Assembly (NCBI GenBank): GCA_963697705.1
Contig: CAVOPA010000003.1
Span: 806,001-870,000, forward strand
Length of the DNA stretch: 64,000 bases
Source of the DNA: CAVUCH01 sp963697705
GTDB taxonomy: Bacteria > Acidobacteriota > Vicinamibacteria > Vicinamibacterales > JAENWD01
Reading direction: 5' to 3'
The notes beneath the pieces were generated by a model. It made no database searches. It was given only the letters and a program-made list of their open reading frames with translations, and was not told the origin of the DNA. The translations under genes and the position numbers were made by a program. Position 1 is the stretch's first letter, and every line of letters begins with the position of its first letter. This document shows positions 58,793-64,000 of this stretch, piece by piece.

Positions 58793-59659
58793 TCACTGCT
58801 CGAGCACGTATTCTCTCCTCGCCACCGCCCGGGCGGCGAGGGCGAGAAACGTCACGAGTATCACGACCAGCGCCGCCAGGCTCGAGAGCGGCGAGGGACC
58901 GTCCCTGAAGAATACCTGCAGTGCCGTCACCGCACTGTCCTGTGGCATCGCCTGTGGGACGAGTGCCTGCAGGTAGTACGCCACCGTGAACCGCTTCAGG
59001 TAGCCTGGCAACGCCAGCACGACGTACTCCCACCCGACGATGAAGAAGAGGCCGATCAGCAGCGGGCGCTTGAGTTGTGCGCCGATGAAGGCGAACACGC
59101 CGCCGTACACGGCCAGACCGAGCCCGAGCAGCCCGAGATCCTTGAGCAGGTCCGGGAAGCCGCGCGCAATTGCCGCCACTCCGCCCCCGCCGAGCGGCAT
59201 GACGAGGAAGAACACCAGCATCACCGACGGCAGCACGATCAGCCCCGTGCACGCCAGGTACGCCAGGTACTTGCCGATCAGCACCGCACCACGCGGAATC
59301 GGCCGTGTGAACAGGTAGGTCAGCGTCCGGTCTTCGACCTCGTCGGCCATCAGGGACGTTCCGTAGAACACGCCGAGAACGGGCACAATGACCCAGAGGT
59401 ACAGGGCCCAAATCATCAACCCGAACATCACGGCGCCGCTGACGCGAGTGCCGTTGACGCGCAGCGCGGGCAGGTTGAAGAACTCCACCGTGCGCGCGAT
59501 GACGGCGATGACGACCGGGCCGCCGACCACGAGGCCGAGAAACACGCTGCGGCGCGACCACAGCATCTCGCCGAGCGACAAATCGAAGATGCGCAGCGAG
59601 GCCGTCAGCAACGAGGGCGCTCTGGACGGCATCGGGCGGGTCGAAGCCTGTGTGGTCAT
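58793..59659 (-). CDS. ABC-2 type transporter permease
   Basis: The 288-residue protein has about six membrane segments (VFLGLVVGGPVVIAVIA, MFGLMIWALYLWVIVPVLGV, TGLIVLPSVMLVFFLVMPLG, LVILVTFLALAARAV). ADEVEDRTLTYLFTRPIPRG is a phrase typical of ABC-2/NatB-like permeases. It pairs with the ATPase encoded 72 bases upstream. The substrate is unknown. Confidence 0.85.
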   Translation of the reverse strand: MTTQASTRPMPSRAPSLLTASLRIFDLSLGEMLWSRRSVFLGLVVGGPVVIAVIARTVEFFNLPALRVNGTRVSGAVMFGLMIWALYLWVIVPVLGVFYGTSLMADEVEDRTLTYLFTRPIPRGAVLIGKYLAYLACTGLIVLPSVMLVFFLVMPLGGGGVAAIARGFPDLLKDLGLLGLGLAVYGGVFAFIGAQLKRPLLIGLFFIVGWEYVVLALPGYLKRFTVAYYLQALVPQAMPQDSAVTALQVFFRDGPSPLSSLAALVVILVTFLALAARAVARREYVLEQ

Positions 59660-59731
59660 GGTCGGATCAGTGTCACCGGCGGGGCGCTCCGCGGCGGCGA
59701 GGCAACCTTCATCAACGTGTGCATTGCCGCC

Positions 59732-60670
59732 CTATTTGACCAGGTACTGGAAGACCGCCTGCAGGTTGTCGTCGGGCGACGTGACCTCGTCGATCGAACC
59801 GAGCTCGCCGGTCGCGGCCAAATCCGTCAGCCGGGTGTAGAACGCATCCGGCTTGCCCGTCTGCACGACCACGGCGCCCAGCTCGAACCGCAGGCTCAGC
59901 ACGTCGTCGTCGGCAAGGAACCGGCGCGCGAGGGCCCGCGGATCGGCGGCCCTGATGTGCACGGTGTGCGGGTGCTCGTCGATCAGATCGCGAATCTGGT
60001 GAACGTTGCCTTCCGCAAGGATCCGCCCGTTGTTGATCAACAGGATGTTCGAGGTCATCGACTCGACTTCGTGCAGGATATGGCTCGATACCAGGATGCT
60101 CTTGCCGGCGCGGGCCCAGTCTTTCACCTGGCGGATCGTCTTGCGACGGGCGATCGGATCCATGCCCGACAGCGGTTCGTCGAGGATGAGCAGCTGCGGA
60201 TCGTGCACGATCGCCTGCGCCAGCTTGATGCGCTGCCGCATGCCCTTGCTGTATGCACCGATTCTCTTGTTCGCCGCGTCGACCAAGTCCACTTGTTCGA
60301 GAGCGGCCTGGGCGGCCGTTCGCGCCGCCGCGTCGTCGAAGCCGTTCAACCGCACGAGCGCGGTGATCCACTCGAGTCCGGTCATGCGCTCGTAGAAGGC
60401 GTCCTGCTCCGGGCAGAACCCGATCCGGAAATACAGCGCCGGGTTGCCCCAGATCGGCTCGCCGAAGACAGTGATGCGGCCCTTGCTCGGCTTCAGCTGC
60501 CCGGTCACGAGCTTCATGAACGTCGACTTGCCCGCGCCGTTCGGGCCGAGCAGGCCCGTGATGCCCGGAGGCACCGACACGGACACGTCGTTCAGGCCGA
60601 TGACCTGGCCGTACCACTTCGACAGCTGCTGTGCCTCCACAATCGGCGCGGCGGCGGCGGCGACGGTCAT
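59732..60670 (-). CDS. ABC transporter ATP-binding protein (second)
   Basis: ATG 60670 gives 312 residues; the very long frame upstream is a shadow of the permease gene. Walker A is LLGPNGAGKSTFM, signature YSKGMRQRIKLAQ and Walker B LLILDEPLSGMD. The C-terminal 90 residues fit a CcmA/NatA-type drug or lipid exporter ATPase. The start overlaps the preceding permease stop (ATGA). With the permease at 58793-59659 it probably forms one exporter half-set. Confidence 0.93.
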   Translation of the reverse strand: MTVAAAAAPIVEAQQLSKWYGQVIGLNDVSVSVPPGITGLLGPNGAGKSTFMKLVTGQLKPSKGRITVFGEPIWGNPALYFRIGFCPEQDAFYERMTGLEWITALVRLNGFDDAAARTAAQAALEQVDLVDAANKRIGAYSKGMRQRIKLAQAIVHDPQLLILDEPLSGMDPIARRKTIRQVKDWARAGKSILVSSHILHEVESMTSNILLINNGRILAEGNVHQIRDLIDEHPHTVHIRAADPRALARRFLADDDVLSLRFELGAVVVQTGKPDAFYTRLTDLAATGELGSIDEVTSPDDNLQAVFQYLVK

Positions 60671-61506
60671 GCGACCACCTCCACGCCCCGGACGCGCCGC
60701 TCGAGCACCAGGACGGAGGCGGCCACGATCGCTGTGACCATGAAGAGCGAGAGGGCCGCCGGCGTTTCGTACCTCGGAGGCACGCGGAAGATCACGTCGC
60801 CGAGCTGGTTCAGAGACGCGGTCGGCGAGATGAGCGAGGCGGCCGAAGAGCGCGTCATCGCCCAGAACATCGCCTGGATAGCGCTGCTGAAGAGGATGAC
60901 GCCGGCGTACATCGCCGCGACGAACCGGCTGCTCTTCGACAGCGACGACAGAGCGAGCATCGTGAAAGTCGCCATCAGCACCTGGAGCAAGGCGAACACC
61001 GTGATGGCCGGAAACAGGAACAGATTCTTCTGCACGAACGCGAAGCTGCCGGCCAGCAGGATCTGCACGAACAGCAGCAGCAGCGCGGGCACCCACGTCA
61101 CGAACAGCAGGAACGCCATCAGCGCGGCGGCCTTGCCCGCGACGTACTCGAGCCGCGTGAGCGGCTTCGACAGGTAGATCTGCAGCGCGTTCGCCCGCCG
61201 ATCGTTCGCAATCAACCCTGCGCCGACGTAGACGGTGACGAAGAACACGAACGGGTTCTGCTGCTCCAGGAACTCGCGGAACGTCTTGGCCGTGGGCGCA
61301 AGAAACGCGACCTGCGGGAAATTGGTCGAGGCGTACACCTGGACCGCTCGCACCAGAAACGGCCCCCAGGCGAGCAGCAGCAGGCCCATGAACTTGCGGT
61401 TGCGGAGCGTGTTCCGGATTGCCGTCATCGCGATGACCAGCCACGCGTTGCCGCGCGCGGCCCGCGTGCCGCCAAAGCGTCGGTAGCCCTGATCGTGAAT
61501 CGGCAT
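60667..61506 (-). CDS. ABC-2 type transporter permease (first)
   Basis: This 279-residue protein has about six hydrophobic segments (NPFVFFVTVYVGAGLIA, ALMAFLLFVTWVPALLLLFV, FLFPAITVFALLQVLMATFT). RRANALQIYLSKPLTRLEYV is the family's conserved cytoplasmic phrase. It starts three bases after the first ATPase gene and overlaps the second ATPase by four bases, so the four ABC genes form one operon with two ATPase/permease pairs. Confidence 0.85.
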   Translation of the reverse strand: MPIHDQGYRRFGGTRAARGNAWLVIAMTAIRNTLRNRKFMGLLLLAWGPFLVRAVQVYASTNFPQVAFLAPTAKTFREFLEQQNPFVFFVTVYVGAGLIANDRRANALQIYLSKPLTRLEYVAGKAAALMAFLLFVTWVPALLLLFVQILLAGSFAFVQKNLFLFPAITVFALLQVLMATFTMLALSSLSKSSRFVAAMYAGVILFSSAIQAMFWAMTRSSAASLISPTASLNQLGDVIFRVPPRYETPAALSLFMVTAIVAASVLVLERRVRGVEVVA

Positions 61507-61508
61507 GG

Positions 61509-62483
61509 CTACTGCTCCCCGACTGCTCGCGCGAACACGTCTTCGAGCGTCGGGACGCTGGGACGAAGGTGCCGCAGCTGGATCCGCTCGCGGGCGGCCA
61601 CCTCGAAGACGGCACGCGCGGTCAGTCCTTCGGGCACGAACACGCGCATCACGTCTTCATCGGTCGCATGGCAGTCCATGCCGGCCGCGCGCAACGCGCT
61701 CACGAGCCGGTCGGTATCGATCTTCGCGCGCAGCTCGTAGACGCTGCCCCTCGGCCCCTTCAGCTCCGCGATTGGCCCCTGGGCGGCGATCCGGCCCTTG
61801 TCCATCACGACGACGCGGTCGCAGGTGTACTCGACATCGGGCAGAAGGTGGGATGACAGAATCAGGTTCACGCCCTTGTTGTGCGCAAGATCGCGAATGA
61901 GCTCCAGCATCTCGTCGCGGCCCTTCGGATCCATGCCGTTGGTCGGCTCGTCGAGGAAGAGCAGGTCGGGGTCGTGGACGAGGGCCTGCGCGAGCTTGAT
62001 CCGCTGTTTCATGCCGGTCGAATACGTCTCGACATTGCGGTAGCGGGCCTCGCCGAGGCCGACGTAGTACAGGACCTCGTGGGCACGCTGCATCGCATCG
62101 ACAGCGTCGAGCCCCGCCAGCTCGCCGCAGTACGCCACAAACGACACGGCGTTCATGCCGGGGATGTGTGCATCGTTCTCCGGCATGTAGCCGATCCTGG
62201 AGCGAATCTCGAGCGGCGAGTGGGCCACGTCGAGGCCGAGCACCGTCATCTGTCCCTGGTCGGGCTTGATGAACCCGAGCAGGCTCTTGATCATCGTGCT
62301 CTTGCCGGCGCCGTTCGGACCGAGCAGCCCGACCGCGCCGGTCTCGAACGTGGCGGCGACGTCGCGCAGGGCGAAGTTCCGACCGTAGCGGACGCTGACG
62401 TTGGCCAGACGCACCACCACGCTGTCTGGCGGCGTGGGCATGGCCACGGGAGGAGCAAGAGGCTGGGAAGCGATCTCAGGCAT
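61509..62483 (-). CDS. ABC transporter ATP-binding protein (first)
   Basis: ATG 62483 gives 324 residues. Walker A is LLGPNGAGKSTMI, signature YSTGMKQRIKLAQ and Walker B LLFLDEPTNGMD. It is followed by DVEYTCDRVVVMDKGRIAAQ and a C-terminal regulatory extension. It is a NatA/CcmA-type exporter ATPase, similar to the second ATPase of the operon. It is the first gene of the five-gene minus-strand cluster. Confidence 0.93.
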   Translation of the reverse strand: MPEIASQPLAPPVAMPTPPDSVVVRLANVSVRYGRNFALRDVAATFETGAVGLLGPNGAGKSTMIKSLLGFIKPDQGQMTVLGLDVAHSPLEIRSRIGYMPENDAHIPGMNAVSFVAYCGELAGLDAVDAMQRAHEVLYYVGLGEARYRNVETYSTGMKQRIKLAQALVHDPDLLFLDEPTNGMDPKGRDEMLELIRDLAHNKGVNLILSSHLLPDVEYTCDRVVVMDKGRIAAQGPIAELKGPRGSVYELRAKIDTDRLVSALRAAGMDCHATDEDVMRVFVPEGLTARAVFEVAARERIQLRHLRPSVPTLEDVFARAVGEQ

Positions 62484-62598
62484 GCTGCTTTCACTATACG
62501 CATTGGGCAGATTCGGCGTTCGACATGGCCTCTCCATGGGCGCGGTTTGTCACGCGACGGCCTCTGCCCGTGGATTCCGCGGTCGAAGCTCGGACGTC

Positions 62599-62640
62599 GA
62601 AAATTTATTCCGTCTTCCGCACTCCGGCCTCCGAATTTCC
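62599..62640. repeat. Heptad array at the end of the HD-domain gene
   Basis: Units such as TTCCGCACTCCGGCCTCCGA are the reverse complement of words in 57487-57578. On the minus strand the array encodes the last residues (GNSEAGVRKTE) and the TAA of the HD-domain gene. Confidence 0.75.
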
Positions 62641-63198
62641 CCTGAGCCCCAGTTCGTCGGCGCGCTCCTGCATGAAGCGAATCACGTTGTCGATGTGCTC
62701 GGCGAGGGGCAGACCGAGCTCGTCGGCGCCTCGGCGCAGGTCGTCACGGTTCACTGCACGGGCAAAGGCCTTGTCCTTCATCCGCTTGATCACCGAGCCG
62801 GACTCGAGGTCCATGATGCTTTTGCTCGGCCGCACCAGGGCTGCCGCGGTGACAAAGCCCGCCATCTCGTCACACGCGAAGAGCACGTGCTCCAGCCGCG
62901 ACTCGCGGGGGACGCCGCTGTAGTCGGCGTGCGACAGAATCGCCCGCGTCACCCACGACGGGTAGCCCAGGCGCTCGAGAATCTCCACACCCCGAAACGG
63001 ATGGTTCACCGCATCCGGGTACTGCTCGTAATCGAAATCGTGAACGAGCGCCACGAAGCCCCAGGCGTCTTCGTCTTCGCCGAACATCCGCGCGTATCCC
63101 CGCACGGCGGCCTCGACGGCCAGCATGTGCTTGCGAAGGCTCTCGCTCGTCGTGTGGGCGGTCACGAGCGCCCAGGCGGCTTCACGTGTCAGTACCAT
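62605..63198 (-). CDS. HD-domain (HDIG-type) hydrolase
   Basis: The 197-residue product has the metal-binding His and HD motif pattern of the superfamily: SLRKHMLAVEAA, FVALVHDFDYEQYP, and ILSHADYSGVPR. It is probably a phosphohydrolase; the natural substrate is unknown. It has the usual length apart from its C-terminal eleven residues, which are encoded by heptad repeat DNA and were probably acquired when the original stop was lost. It lies upstream of the ABC operon and downstream of gltS. Confidence 0.85.
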   Translation of the reverse strand: MVLTREAAWALVTAHTTSESLRKHMLAVEAAVRGYARMFGEDEDAWGFVALVHDFDYEQYPDAVNHPFRGVEILERLGYPSWVTRAILSHADYSGVPRESRLEHVLFACDEMAGFVTAAALVRPSKSIMDLESGSVIKRMKDKAFARAVNRDDLRRGADELGLPLAEHIDNVIRFMQERADELGLRGNSEAGVRKTE

Positions 63199-63256
63199 CG
63201 GGCCCCTCCGCCAGCGTTCCAGGTGCCCCGTGCCGGGCTCCTGATCAGCACACTTT

Positions 63257-64000
63257 CTATCGTAAGAGGTTCAAGAAACCCGTAATCACGAGCGCGTTCG
63301 TGAAGTCGATGAAGAACGCACCAACCATGGGAACGACCAGGAACGCTCGCGGCGCCGGACCGTAACGCTCGACGAGCGCCTCCATGTTCGCCATCGCATT
63401 GGCGGTGGTGCCGAGCATGAACCCGCAGTAGCCGCTCGCGATGACGGCTCCTTCGTAGTCGCGGCCCATCGTGCGGTACACCGCCCAGATTGCCAGCGCC
63501 GCCACGGACACAATCTGCACCCCGAGGATGATCGCGAGCGGCACCGCCACGTGGACGATTTCATAGAGTCGCAGCGTCATGAGCGCGAGCACGAGAAAGA
63601 GCGACAGCGCGACGTTCCCGAGATCGTCCACGATCTGCTGCGGAAGACCTATGATCCCGGTGAGGTCGTCGGCGTTCCGGATTGCTGCTGCCGCGAGCAT
63701 CGCGCCGATGTAGGCCGGCAGCGCCAGCCCGACCCCGGCCAGGGTGCGGTTGATCCAGGCGCTGATCAGGCCGCCGATCCACATGGCCACGAGCATCACC
63801 ACCAGCGTCTTCAGGATCGCGTACGCCTCTCGATCCTCGCCCTCCGGCACGCGCACGGGCGGAACCGGCATCTGCTCTTCGACGATACTCTGCGCGGTCA
63901 CGATCGGCGCCTGGACCGGCACGTGGACAGGCGCCGTCCTGGGCGTCGAGAGCCGCCGGCCGGCGATCAGCCACGTCGCCACGGGCCCGCCGACGAGACC
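63257..64000 (-). CDS. gltS: Sodium/glutamate symporter, 5' part beyond window
   Basis: The frame is open to the window edge (GLVGGPVATWLIAGRRL), so only the C-terminal part (248 residues) is present. LVVMLVAMWIGGLISAWINR, LALPAYIGAMLAAAAIRN, SGYCGFMLGTTANAMANM and AFLVVPMVGAFFIDFTNALV match the second half of GltS. The protein imports glutamate with sodium. A cytoplasmic proline-rich linker (about 20-50 of the visible part) is longer than in E. coli GltS. Confidence 0.9.
   Translation of the reverse strand, partial: GLVGGPVATWLIAGRRLSTPRTAPVHVPVQAPIVTAQSIVEEQMPVPPVRVPEGEDREAYAILKTLVVMLVAMWIGGLISAWINRTLAGVGLALPAYIGAMLAAAAIRNADDLTGIIGLPQQIVDDLGNVALSLFLVLALMTLRLYEIVHVAVPLAIILGVQIVSVAALAIWAVYRTMGRDYEGAVIASGYCGFMLGTTANAMANMEALVERYGPAPRAFLVVPMVGAFFIDFTNALVITGFLNLLR

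Noticed and set aside
59732..61615. A 627-residue ABC protein
   Set aside because: The first half is a shadow of the permease gene on the same strand; the ATPase has its own ATG at 60670 with an ATGA overlap.

Overview
The window looks like a chromosome segment of an Acidobacteriota bacterium, probably of the Vicinamibacteria type. This is inferred from gene content and style: very high GC, several Oar-like TonB-dependent receptors with N-terminal carboxypeptidase-regulatory domains, CRTAC1/ASPIC-FG-GAP proteins paired with periplasmic TPR proteins, an alkaline-phosphatase-superfamily/TPR fusion, and PIG-L deacetylases. No rRNA, tRNA, CRISPR array, integrase or transposase was seen.

Layout. 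0-1.6 kb: 3' part of a radical SAM enzyme. 2.1-12.9 kb: a frameshifted alpha/beta hydrolase, a PIG-L deacetylase, a receptor fragment, a heavily frameshifted receptor, then a TPR protein and a CRTAC1 protein, both frameshifted. 13-26 kb: an AP-superfamily/TPR membrane protein, then a sulfate-activation island (sulfotransferase, SLC13-type transporter, cysC, cysD, cysN-C fusion) followed by two paralogous AP-superfamily hydrolases, a 63-residue ribbon-helix-helix-like protein and a three-helix membrane protein. 27-33 kb: TPR protein, CRTAC1 protein and a large PIG-L protein. 33.5-40.4 kb (minus strand): a secreted unknown, folE, 3-hydroxyacyl-CoA dehydrogenase, two thiolases, an isocitrate/isopropylmalate-type dehydrogenase and a four-helix-bundle protein gene. 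40.5-52.5 kb: a membrane-tethered methyltransferase and three large receptors, two frameshifted and one intact. 52.7-64 kb: M14 carboxypeptidase, a degenerate receiver, gamma-glutamylcyclotransferase, GNAT acetyltransferase, a two-ATPase/two-permease ABC operon, an HD-domain protein and the C-terminal part of GltS.

The most striking signal is in the spacers. About a dozen intergenic regions are filled with degenerate tandem repeats of period 7 bp. They belong to several word families (TGCACAA, TTAGCCC, GATCCGT, GGCATCC, TTCGGAA and GC-rich words). They often lie as inverted arms on either side of a short loop and often begin within a few bases of a stop codon. One pair of inverted arms encloses the four-helix-bundle gene, a relative of the proteins encoded in 23S rRNA intervening sequences. 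I propose these as one class of dispersed element, with the 38.5-39.2 kb locus as the protein-coding copy.

A second feature is the concentration of single-base frameshifts in 2-12.7 kb and 37-48.6 kb, with none noticed in 13-37 kb or 49-64 kb. Protein similarity continues across each shift. Either these are assembly errors or several genes, receptors above all, are very young pseudogenes.
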